Positions 26,405-34,800 of a DNA stretch of 64,000 nt are shown here, piece after piece (position 1 is the first letter of the stretch; every line of letters starts with the position of its first letter). The position numbers were made by a program, and so were the translations under genes. Origin of the DNA: Ascidiaceihabitans donghaensis (lineage in GTDB: Bacteria > Pseudomonadota > Alphaproteobacteria > Rhodobacterales > Rhodobacteraceae); the NCBI RefSeq assembly GCF_900302465.1, contig NZ_OMOR01000003.1:55344-119343 (forward strand), in the 5' to 3' direction. The notes under the pieces are model-generated. The model worked only from the letters and a program-made list of their open reading frames with translations. It had not been told where the DNA came from and did no database searches.

Positions 26405-27850
26405 ATGTACGAGAAAACTAAGAACATCGCCAAAACTGGCGAACATCCTACAGGAACCACGCCCTTGTCTTCAAAGTCTGACATACCGTCCTATTTCAAC
26501 ATCGACCCAAAGGCAGCTGCAGGCCGTCTGGGTGATCCTATAGATACCGCGCGATTCGCCAAGGCCGCAGCTTTCGGGGCCAAGGGCCGCGAAGATCTGG
26601 CCAAGCGTGGATACGCTCCGGATGGCCGCAAGCGGTTGCGCAAGTTTTCCACTTGGGAAGTCTGCCGCTATTTGATCCCCGTCGCCGCTGCCCATTTGCG
26701 CCGCGTGTTGAAAGCCAATCCAGATTTGCCGCAGGGCACAGGCGAGGGAAATTCAAAGTGGTTTACACTGGAAGAAGTTCTTGTGCTGCGCGATCATTTT
26801 GCTGCCGAAGGGGCCGCCAACAAAGAATACAAATCTTGGCGCCCCGAAGGATTGCCTGCGAAGGTCATCTCTGTTGCCAATTTCAAAGGCGGCGTTGGCA
26901 AAACTTCAACAGCGGCGCACCTGTCCATGAGCGCCGCACTGGACGGTTACAAAGTCTTGGTGATTGACCTGGATAGTCAGGGGTCAATGACGTCGATCAT
27001 GGGCGGGCAAGTCGAAGATGAATGGTCCACAGCGTTTCCTTTGCTTGCGAAGGATTTTGCCCAACATCTAAAAGCCGAAAACGAGGTCCGTGCCGCCAAA
27101 GGCCAGCCGCCGCATCCCTTTGACGAAACCTTGTCAGAAGCCTTGGAGGTTTCGCCGCGAAACCTGATCCAGTCGACCCATTGGCCAAATATTGATCTGA
27201 TCGGCGCACAGCTGAACCTTTATTGGGCCGAATTCCAGGTGCCCGTCTGGCGTTTGCAAAGCCGGTCTTGGCCCTTGTGGGATGCCCTGACAAACGCCTT
27301 GGACAGCGAAGGCATTCTGGACGACTACGACATCATTTTCCTCGATACCCCCCCTGCCCTTGGCTACCTGACCATCAACGCCCTTGCGGCTGCCGACATC
27401 CTGATTGTGCCCCTCGGCGCCAGCTTTCTGGAATTCGATTCCACAGGGCGGTTTTTTGACATGCTCTATTCCACTTTTGCCTCCATTGAGGACGGCGAAA
27501 ACCGGGCGCGGCGCCGCGACGGATTGCCGGAAATGAAGTTCGAATGGGACGCCGTGCGGGCGCTGATCACGCGGTTTGATGCGTCCCAACAAACGGATAT
27601 GGCGAACATCATTCAGGCCTATTTCGGCGATTTCATGGCGACCTACCGGCAGGACACCACCGCGATGGTCGGGCAGGCGGGCGAAGAGGTGAATGGCATC
27701 TATGAGGCCGATTACCGCGCCTTCAACCGCGACACTTACGTCCGTGGCCGCGAGACATTTGACCGGACCTGGGCCGAGATCAAAGAGGTGCTTTTGGGCA
27801 CGTGGTGGCGCGATCAGCAGATGATGGAAAAGGATCAGAACGATGGCTAA
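26405..27850 (+). CDS. parA: ParA-family partition ATPase
   Basis: About 481 residues from the ATG at 26405; a GTG 27 bases upstream is possible and neither has a good Shine-Dalgarno. Residues ~20-140 form an N-terminal DNA-binding-type region (FNIDPKAAAGRLGDPI...KFSTWEVCRYLIPVAAAHLRRV). The deviant Walker A motif FKGGVGKTSTAAHLS is near residue 160, followed by VLVIDLDSQGS and DIIFLDTPPALGYLT (Walker B). Long N-terminal extensions of this sort are typical of type Ia plasmid ParA, which also represses its own operon. The gene is upstream of and overlaps parB by 8 bp. A parS-like palindrome lies inside the coding sequence at 27148-27164. Confidence 0.93.
   Translation: MYEKTKNIAKTGEHPTGTTPLSSKSDIPSYFNIDPKAAAGRLGDPIDTARFAKAAAFGAKGREDLAKRGYAPDGRKRLRKFSTWEVCRYLIPVAAAHLRRVLKANPDLPQGTGEGNSKWFTLEEVLVLRDHFAAEGAANKEYKSWRPEGLPAKVISVANFKGGVGKTSTAAHLSMSAALDGYKVLVIDLDSQGSMTSIMGGQVEDEWSTAFPLLAKDFAQHLKAENEVRAAKGQPPHPFDETLSEALEVSPRNLIQSTHWPNIDLIGAQLNLYWAEFQVPVWRLQSRSWPLWDALTNALDSEGILDDYDIIFLDTPPALGYLTINALAAADILIVPLGASFLEFDSTGRFFDMLYSTFASIEDGENRARRRDGLPEMKFEWDAVRALITRFDASQQTDMANIIQAYFGDFMATYRQDTTAMVGQAGEEVNGIYEADYRAFNRDTYVRGRETFDRTWAEIKEVLLGTWWRDQQMMEKDQNDG
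27148..27164. promoter_or_regulatory. parS-like palindrome, copy 1 (inside parA)
   Basis: GGTTTCGCCGCGAAACC: seven-base arms GGTTTCG and CGAAACC around CCG. It is read in the parA frame as V-S-P-R-N. The 15-bp core GTTTCGCCGCGAAAC is identical to copies at 27905 and 28943. Confidence 0.75.
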
Positions 27851-28934
27851 GCGCAGACGCCTAGAGGCCCCGTCAACGGCAGATATGGACAAGATCGAAG
27901 AGGAGTTTCGCCGCGAAACCCCCGCCCGACCCTCGGCGGGTGCAGCCCCGATTGCACAAGTGGCGGCCGACGCTGCTGCCGCCTTTGACCCTATCGACCC
28001 CGAAGCGCGTGCGGCCTTGGCAAAGTTGCAAACGGCGGAAGAGAAGGGGTTGTTGCTGCTGGATTTGCCCTTGGACGTCATTGACCCCGACGCCATGATC
28101 CGCGACCGGTCGATGCTGGATCAGGCCGAAATGACAGAACTGCAAATCTCGATCGCGGCGAATGGTCTAAGGCTGCCCATCGAGGTGTTTGAGGTCGCAG
28201 GGGAGGGGCCGCAGAAATACGGCCTTCTGTCGGGCTATCGTCGCTTCAGGGCGGTACAGAACCTGCGTGCCTTGCGGGGCGCAGAGGATACGACATTCAG
28301 CACCATCAAGGCCATTTTGCGCCGCCCTCAGGCCGATGCGGATCGCTTTGCTGCTATGGTCGAGGAAAACGAGGTCAGGGCGTCCCTGAGCCACTATGAG
28401 CGTGGCAGGATCGCAGTGATTGCGGCGCAACAGGGCGCCTTTGCCAACGCGGAAGCTGCGGTTGAGGCGATGTTCCCCGTGGCGTCGAAGGCGAAGCGCA
28501 GCAAGATCAGATCGTTTGCCTTGATCTTTGAAGAATTGGGCGACCTTTTGGTCTTTGCCGAAACCATCCGCGAAAAGGACGGGTTGCGTTTGGCAATGGC
28601 GCTGCGTCAAGGCGGCGAGGCGCGGTTCCGTGAGGTTCTGGGCACAGGGCAAGGCACTGATCCTGCCAGCGAATGGGCGCTTCTGGAGGCCGTTCTGGAT
28701 GAAATGGCCGACTTGCCAAAAGTAACCCGTAAAGGCGGACGGCCACGGATAAATGTGCCAAAACCGGGATGGCACGGCGACGATACACTGGTCTTGTCGA
28801 ATGGGATCAAACTGCGCAAAGACAGCGATTCACACGGGTATCTGATCCGCTTGTCCGGCAAAGAGCTGTCGCCTGACTTGATCGATAGTTTGATGGAAGA
28901 AATTCGGCATCTTCTTGAGCGACCAAAGCTGTAG
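27843..28934 (+). CDS. parB: ParB-family partition protein
   Basis: 363 residues. The ParB nuclease-like N domain spans roughly residues 75-180: LPLDVIDPDAMIRDRSML, then LQISIAANGLRLPIEV and YGLLSGYRRFRAVQNL (the GERR-like motif appears here as GYRR). A helix-turn-helix region follows with MVEENEVRASLSHYERGRIAVIAAQQGAF. The C-terminal part contains RKGGRPRIN and a dimerisation-type tail. It binds parS and, with ParA, segregates the replicon. It is translationally coupled to parA (8-bp overlap). One parS-like site lies near its 5' end and another just after its stop. Confidence 0.93.
   Translation: MAKRRRLEAPSTADMDKIEEEFRRETPARPSAGAAPIAQVAADAAAAFDPIDPEARAALAKLQTAEEKGLLLLDLPLDVIDPDAMIRDRSMLDQAEMTELQISIAANGLRLPIEVFEVAGEGPQKYGLLSGYRRFRAVQNLRALRGAEDTTFSTIKAILRRPQADADRFAAMVEENEVRASLSHYERGRIAVIAAQQGAFANAEAAVEAMFPVASKAKRSKIRSFALIFEELGDLLVFAETIREKDGLRLAMALRQGGEARFREVLGTGQGTDPASEWALLEAVLDEMADLPKVTRKGGRPRINVPKPGWHGDDTLVLSNGIKLRKDSDSHGYLIRLSGKELSPDLIDSLMEEIRHLLERPKL
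27905..27919. promoter_or_regulatory. parS-like palindrome, copy 2 (5' end of parB)
   Basis: GTTTCGCCGCGAAAC, identical to the core of the other two copies. Here it is read in a different codon phase (F-R-R-E-T), so conservation is at DNA level and not due to a shared peptide. Confidence 0.75.
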
Positions 28935-28940
28935 GGCAGG

Positions 28941-28959
28941 GGGTTTCGCCGCGAAACCC
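28941..28959. promoter_or_regulatory. parS-like palindrome, copy 3 (downstream of parB)
   Basis: GGGTTTCGCCGCGAAACCC with nine-base arms, seven bases after the parB stop codon. It is the longest and the only non-coding copy, and probably the strongest ParB loading site. Confidence 0.78.
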
Positions 28960-28995
28960 ATCCAAATTATTGCTTAATCTCAATGCCTTAAAATT

Positions 28996-29030
28996 AAAAC
29001 GGCGCGAAACATAAGGTTCCGCGCCGTTTT
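28996..29030. terminator. Bidirectional rho-independent terminator between parB and the PAAR gene
   Basis: AAAACGGCGCG (28996-29006) pairs over 11 bp with CGCGCCGTTTT (29020-29030). The stem ends in T residues on both strands, so it can end parAB transcription from the left and vgrG-PAAR transcription from the right. Confidence 0.85.
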
Positions 29031-29053
29031 GCATTATTCAAAGAAATTCAGGT

Positions 29054-29311
29054 TTAAGGCAGCGTTTTCGCCGTCGGTGACCCTTGAACGATCACGCCGC
29101 CGTGTGATGTCGCAGACCCAAGATAGGCCACGGGCTTACCGTCGTTGGTGGACATGGATGACCCTACAACGATCGTCGCGCCACAGCCGCATGCGTCACC
29201 CACACGCGCCACGGGACGATTGTCGACGAGGGCGGTGCCGCCTGACACGATCGCATTTGGACCGTGGGCGGGGCATACGTGTTTATCTCCGAGACGGGCA
29301 ACTGGAAGCAT
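29054..29311 (-). CDS. T6SS PAAR-domain spike-tip protein
   Basis: 85 residues, essentially one PAAR domain: PVARLGDKHVCPAHGPNAIVSGG, VDNRPVARVGDACGCGA and GKPVAYLGSATSHGG, with His and Cys residues placed for zinc binding at the cone tip. PAAR proteins cap the VgrG trimer and carry effectors. The gene lies 56 bp downstream of vgrG on the same strand and has no C-terminal extension, so cargo would be recruited non-covalently, for example by the DUF4123 adaptor at 62-63 kb. A terminator follows directly. Confidence 0.92.
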   Translation of the reverse strand: MLPVARLGDKHVCPAHGPNAIVSGGTALVDNRPVARVGDACGCGATIVVGSSMSTNDGKPVAYLGSATSHGGVIVQGSPTAKTLP

Positions 29312-29367
29312 TATCTATTCCTTTTCTGAGATGACAAAGTCGCAAGCTATTAATGAAAGCTTGGAAT

Positions 29368-31425
29368 TTATTCTTTCTGTTTCACGCATTCCTCGACCAA
29401 AGGCAGCGCGTCGTTGGCTGCACCTTGTAGCGTAGGCACTTGTGCGCCGCCGCCACCACCCATGGATACCATGCCCTTGAGGTTGATTTTTGCTGCTTCC
29501 AACGTGATCCCGGACGCGTCGATGGTGATCTTGCCACCCGGTCCCTTGATCACGAATTTCTGGAACGCCATCAACGTGTGCACCTTGGTGTTGTTGGTGA
29601 TCGATTCATTGACGTTCAGGGTATATTTGCCCTTCACGGTTTCTTCGTAGTGCCGTCCAACTTGCCGCAAATGATCCGCATAGATGTCTTGTTTGTGGGT
29701 GTTGCCCACAACATGAATGTGGTCTTTGCCGTAGCGTTCCTGTTGGTTCCGCCCAACCTGATAGGACACATCTTGTCCGACATTTTCGGTTTGGTTGCGG
29801 CCAACAGACATGCTTTCGTCTTGCCCCACAGCCTGAGAGCGGTCGACGCCGATGGTATTGGTTTCATTACGCCCGATGTCTTTGGCGCGGTCGTTCAGGA
29901 TGGTGATCTGCTGGTCTTTTTGACCGTGCATATAGATCAGTTCCTGATCCTTCTGGTCCTCAAACGACAGCTCGTTAAAACCAGACCCTTGGTGGGTGTC
30001 GGTCTTGAACACAGACTTGGTTTTGTTGTTGGGAAGCGGGTAGGGCGGGTCATTGTGCCCGTTGTACACGCACCCTGTGACCAACGGTTTGTCGGGATCG
30101 CCTTCAAGGAATTCAACGACGACTTCCATGCCGATGCGCGGAATAATCATCCCGCCCCAACCTTTGGACGCCCAGTTCTGGCTGACGCGACAGCGCATGG
30201 ACCAAGCCTTTTGCAGATCCCAGTGGAAGTGCACCAGAATGCGGCCGTATTCATCGCAGTCAATTTCGCCGTCGCCCACCACAACTGCCGTTTGCGGACC
30301 TTGCACGATGGGGCGTTCTGTCTTCATGTCGGGTGCCATGGGCGCCGAGGTCGGCGTCAGCACATAGGACCCTTTGTAGGCGTATCCGTCGCTGGCTTCG
30401 CCGCCTGTTCCATAGCTGTCGGACACATAAGAATGGTGGGCTGCAAGACACAGGTAGGTTTCGTCTTTTACGCCGGGCACTTGGTCGCCGGTTAATCCAA
30501 CAGTCATACCCGCCGCAAAGGCTGCCGTGTCTCCGACGGCGCGCTGGCGGCGGTCTTGTCCGCGTTCCTGTTCGATGCGCAAGCCAACCATCGGGTTGCC
30601 TTCGCCTTTGTCCAGATAGTCGCCGGGGTAGTCGTAGCTTTCGATCTGCCCTTGTTCGTACCGCGCATCCCCTGGACGTGCCACTTCCATCGCCGCGTTC
30701 GGCTTTTTGAAGTTGTAGTCCGTCAGTTTGATTTTGCCTGTCGTCAGATTGCGTTCCGGGTGCCATTCCCAGAAATGTTCGCCCTCAGACTGGTGATGCC
30801 CGTCAAAGCCGAAATAGTCGCGGGTTTTGCCCGGCACCGGATCATGTTCGTCCACGCTGTCGGTCAGCACCATCGTGTGGCCGCCTTTTTCGTGGATGAA
30901 GTGATAGCTGATCCCAAAGCGTTCCATCAAACGGCAGGCAAATTCCAGATCGCTTTCGCGGTATTGGACGGTATATTCCAGCGTAGGATAAGAATTGGTG
31001 ACGCGCAGTTTCATGGCCGGATTGCCCAGACCGGCGTAGTCGCTGAGCAATTCTTCGAGGATGGCGATCACGGTCATGTCGTGAAAGATGCGCTGGTTGC
31101 GGCGTTGCCCTGCCAGCCACGTCCATGGCCGCAGTTCGAAATTATACTTGTTGCCGTTTTCGCCGACCCCAACCCATTGCGCTTGGGTGACGATACCGTC
31201 GTAGAATTTCGGCCCATCGTTTTTGGTTTGCAATTCGATGGTGACATGTGTGCCGATCAACTTGTCAAAGTCGATGTCTTGTTCCGTCGAGAGCGCCTCG
31301 ACCCGATATTCAAACAGATCGTTCATATAGTCCGACCCGGTAAAGCGCATCAGGACAAGCGTGTCCTTTCCGAGGTCGGTGTGCAGCTTACCTAAGCGGT
31401 TGTCTTGACTAAATACGGTGCTCAT
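29368..31425 (-). CDS. vgrG: T6SS spike protein VgrG
   Basis: 685 residues. The gp27-like base occupies about residues 1-380 (TLVLMRFTGSDYMNDLFEYRVEALS, then FELRPWTWLAGQRRNQRIFHDMTVI, both standard VgrG motifs). The gp5 OB-fold and needle follow (AVVVGDGEIDCDEYGRILVHFHWD; WGGMIIPRIGMEVVVEFLEGDPDKPLVTGCVYNG), with a repetitive needle (VGRNQTENVGQDVSYQVGRNQQE). No evolved C-terminal effector domain is present; it ends about 20 residues after the GGGGG stretch. It pairs with the PAAR gene downstream. It is an orphan vgrG module, 14 kb from the core T6SS genes and beside the partition genes. Confidence 0.95.
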   Translation of the reverse strand: MSTVFSQDNRLGKLHTDLGKDTLVLMRFTGSDYMNDLFEYRVEALSTEQDIDFDKLIGTHVTIELQTKNDGPKFYDGIVTQAQWVGVGENGNKYNFELRPWTWLAGQRRNQRIFHDMTVIAILEELLSDYAGLGNPAMKLRVTNSYPTLEYTVQYRESDLEFACRLMERFGISYHFIHEKGGHTMVLTDSVDEHDPVPGKTRDYFGFDGHHQSEGEHFWEWHPERNLTTGKIKLTDYNFKKPNAAMEVARPGDARYEQGQIESYDYPGDYLDKGEGNPMVGLRIEQERGQDRRQRAVGDTAAFAAGMTVGLTGDQVPGVKDETYLCLAAHHSYVSDSYGTGGEASDGYAYKGSYVLTPTSAPMAPDMKTERPIVQGPQTAVVVGDGEIDCDEYGRILVHFHWDLQKAWSMRCRVSQNWASKGWGGMIIPRIGMEVVVEFLEGDPDKPLVTGCVYNGHNDPPYPLPNNKTKSVFKTDTHQGSGFNELSFEDQKDQELIYMHGQKDQQITILNDRAKDIGRNETNTIGVDRSQAVGQDESMSVGRNQTENVGQDVSYQVGRNQQERYGKDHIHVVGNTHKQDIYADHLRQVGRHYEETVKGKYTLNVNESITNNTKVHTLMAFQKFVIKGPGGKITIDASGITLEAAKINLKGMVSMGGGGGAQVPTLQGAANDALPLVEECVKQKE

Positions 31426-31857
31426 AACGCGAGTCCTTCAATAAAGTGACCTGCACATAGCGTAGCGCAGGCCTAACGGCGAAGAAAGACCGATTCTTGT
31501 TCCCGGTGTCTCAGCGCATGTGAATGCCTTGTTAACCTGTCTAAACACTCTTTGCGTGTAACGAAAGTAAGACATTCCAGCATTTATTGCGGGGGTGCTG
31601 TGCTTTGAGATCCGGGAAGGGGACACTTTTGTGGATACCTTGGATCACACGCCAAAATGCTGTGGTGCCTCGTTCGCAACGCTTTGACGTTGTGCATTTG
31701 CCGCAACTGGAGCGTGAAAAACGACTTTTTCACAAAGATTTGTTGTTTTTTGATGGCTGCCATGCAAAATCAGGCCGAATTTCGCCGACATTGCGGCACG
31801 TGTTTTACTGAGTTTTTTATAAGTCTTTTTAGACAGTTGCAGACCGAAGGGGTAATC
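31426..31857. other. 432-bp intergenic region between vgrG and the giant surface-protein gene
   Basis: Divergent promoters for vgrG (minus) and the surface protein (plus) are expected here. A short GTCTTTTTAGAC hairpin lies at ~31824-31835 and AAGGGG forms the ribosome site for the gene at 31858. I see no convincing small gene; short frames here lack ribosome sites and family resemblance. Confidence 0.5.
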
Positions 31858-34800
31858 ATGCAGCATATTTCATTGGCGAAAGCCCTAGGAATTTCAGCGC
31901 ATATTCGCGCATTTTTCCTAATGATCTTGATGCTTGCAGGCGGGGCAGGGGCTGCGATGGCCCAAGTTCTGCCGTCGGTTAATTTGTCGCCCAACACGAT
32001 CGCCCCCAACGGCACATCGCAAATGACGATCACGTTGAACAACAGCGGCTCTTCCGGTGCGCGTGAACTTGCATTTAACCTGTCGTTACCCTCAAACGTC
32101 ACACTGTCCTCGCCGGCTCAAACCGATTGTACCAATGCAACTCTGAGCGGGGCTGCAGGCGGCAGCACTATTTCGTTCAGTGGCGGGCAATTGCCGGGGT
32201 CTACTTCGTGCACAGTACAGACAAGCGTGACGTCGTCTGTGGCCAATTCGTATACAATCCCTGCGTTTAATCTGTCGTCCGACATCGGCATAACAACATC
32301 TTCTTCTACCGGCTTCACCGTCGCCGACAGCACGGCCAGTTTTTCGAAAAGCTTTTCGCCCAGCACGATCAACGCCGGTGAAACGACGCGCCTGACGTAT
32401 TTGATCGACAATACCTCGCAGGCAAATGGTGTTGGATCGATAAGCTTTAGTGAAACTCTGCCAAGCGGCATGACAATTTCGGATACGCCGGTGCTTGAAT
32501 CGACATGTGGCAACGCGACGTTTCAAGCGACTGTGACGGCGGACCCGGGCGGGTCATCTGTGTCCTTGTTTGCCAACGGTTTCTTGCCGTCGTTTCCGGC
32601 ACTTGATGCTGGCGCAAGCTGCGTTTTGGCGTTTAACGTCTCGGCCCCAAATCCCGGATCTTATGTTGCAACATCGGGCAGTTTGTCAGCGGGTGGCGCG
32701 AATCTTGGGCCATCCACCGCCACGTTGAATGTTGTGCGTTCTGATCTGCAAATCTTGAAAACATATGCTGGGATCGCGGTTCCAGACAGCCTGTCGCGCG
32801 TCACCTACACCATCAGCAACAACAGCCGCCCGGATGACGTGACGGCCATCGCGTTTACGGATGATTTCAGCACGTTGTCTCCGGCCTTGGCAGGCGCAAG
32901 CATCAACGGCTTGGTATCACATGATTGTGGCGGTTCGCCTGCGCTGGGTGGGCTTCAGCAGTTCCAATATAGCGGCGGCACCTTGGCCTCGGGGGCAAGC
33001 TGTACGGTTGTTATCGATCTGTTTGTGCCCGCAAGTGCTGCCCCAGATACGTATACCAACCAAACCGCCGATGTGACGGGTCTTTTGTCTGGCACACCAA
33101 TTTCCGGAAACGGATCGACGGCGACGTTGACGGTGCAAGGTGGTGCGGCACCTACTGTGACCACCAGCTTCACAGATGCAGTGCGCGGCGGCACCACCGA
33201 CTACGTTATTACAATCACCAACCCAAGCAGCGCCACGTCAATTTCTGACATCGCGTTCCGAACTGAATTGCGGTCGGGTATCGTTTTGACATCGGCCAAT
33301 TCGACCCCTGTTGCCGGTGCGTGTGGTGCGGGCAGTTCCTTTACCTTTAACAACGGCTTCAATCCGCCACCCCCCAGTGATGCGACACCTGCCAATTTCT
33401 CGATGTCGGGCGGGTCCTTGGGGCCGGGTGCCAGCTGCACGCTGACTGTGACGCTGCCCATTCCGGCTGATGCGAATTCTGGAACCTACAGCTACACCTC
33501 TGATACCACGACAGCGACATCGGGCGGTTCCACTGTTGCGGTGCCTGCGTCAACGGCGTCATTGGTTGTGACAGGGGATGCCAATCTGTCTTTCTCGAAG
33601 TCTTTTGAGAGTGGTACGGCCCCGGGTGGCACGGCAAACTTGGTCTTTGACTTGGCCGCCGGAGCGGAAAACCCCGTTACGGCAACGAACATCACGTTCT
33701 CGGATGACCTGAGTGCAATGCTGGCGGGGGCCACGGCCAATATCGGCAGCGCGTCAAATTCCTGTGGCGGTAATCTGACCGGATCCGCAGGTGACACGCT
33801 TATTTCTTTGACGGGGGCCTCTTTGGCGCCGGGTGCGAATTGCCAAATCACGGTGCCTGTCAGCGTTCCGGCCGCGGCGGCTTCTGGTACATACACCAAT
33901 ACCACAAGCGCTTTGACAGCCAGCGATGGCACAACAACAGTCACCTTCCCTGCGGCCTCTGCGGATCTGACGGTATCGTCGATCAGTATAGATATGGCGA
34001 TTTCGTCGACGCCTGTCTTGCCGGGGTCTTTGGTGCCTGCGATTGTCACCCTGACCAATGATGATCCAAGCAATGCGGCAACGAGTGCATTGTTTACGTG
34101 GAACGTGAGCAGCGCATTGTCCGGGCTTGCGGCAGAAAACATTGCGGCTGCGTCCAACACATGTGGGGGTAGCTTGTCGGGAACGACTTTTGTCATTTTC
34201 TCGGGCGGCACCATCAACGCAGGCAGCAGTTGCCAGATTGATATTATGTTGCGGGTGCCGGCAGGTGCTGCAGAAGGTGACTATGGAACCACAACCGGCA
34301 ATGTTCAGGCATCGGTGAATGGTGCATCTGTGGTTGGCAATACTGCGTCCAGTCGCTTGTTTGTAGAAACAACAGCCCTGAATGTGACCACGTCGTTTGC
34401 GGCGGCAAGTGTGGCGGCGGGTGGCACTGTTGAAGTGTCCATCGCCATCGAAAACACCAATACAACCACGGCTGCGACAGGCATTTCAATCTCTGACAAC
34501 CTAAGCAATTTTATCCCCGGCGCTTTGCGCGACAACACCGGCACGGCGAACCTGTCTGGCTGTGGCGGTGGTGGCATTGCGGCCAGCGACACCGTTAACA
34601 TCACCCCGAATTCGATCGCTGCGGGTGGCACCTGTACGATTCGCTTTGATGTGATTATTCCTGCGGGCACACCACCTGCGGAATACACCAACACCACCAG
34701 CACAGTGTCCGGCACCATTGGCGGGGTGGCGATTTCAGGCCCTTCGGCGTCTGCGTCCATCCTTGTGTTTTCTGCGGATGCGCCATCTTTTGTAAAAACC

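Noticed and set aside
25935..28934. Calling the replication block a RepABC operon
   Set aside because: rep is divergent from parAB, not the third gene of a repABC operon, and Rep is of Rep_3 type, not RepC.
31438..31626. 62-codon open frame upstream of vgrG
   Set aside because: No ribosome site, no recognisable motif, and it lies in the divergent promoter region.
31657..31857. In-frame extension of the giant surface protein upstream of 31858
   Set aside because: The signal peptide and an AAGGGG ribosome site are at 31858; the extension is Cys/Phe-rich and unlike a leader.
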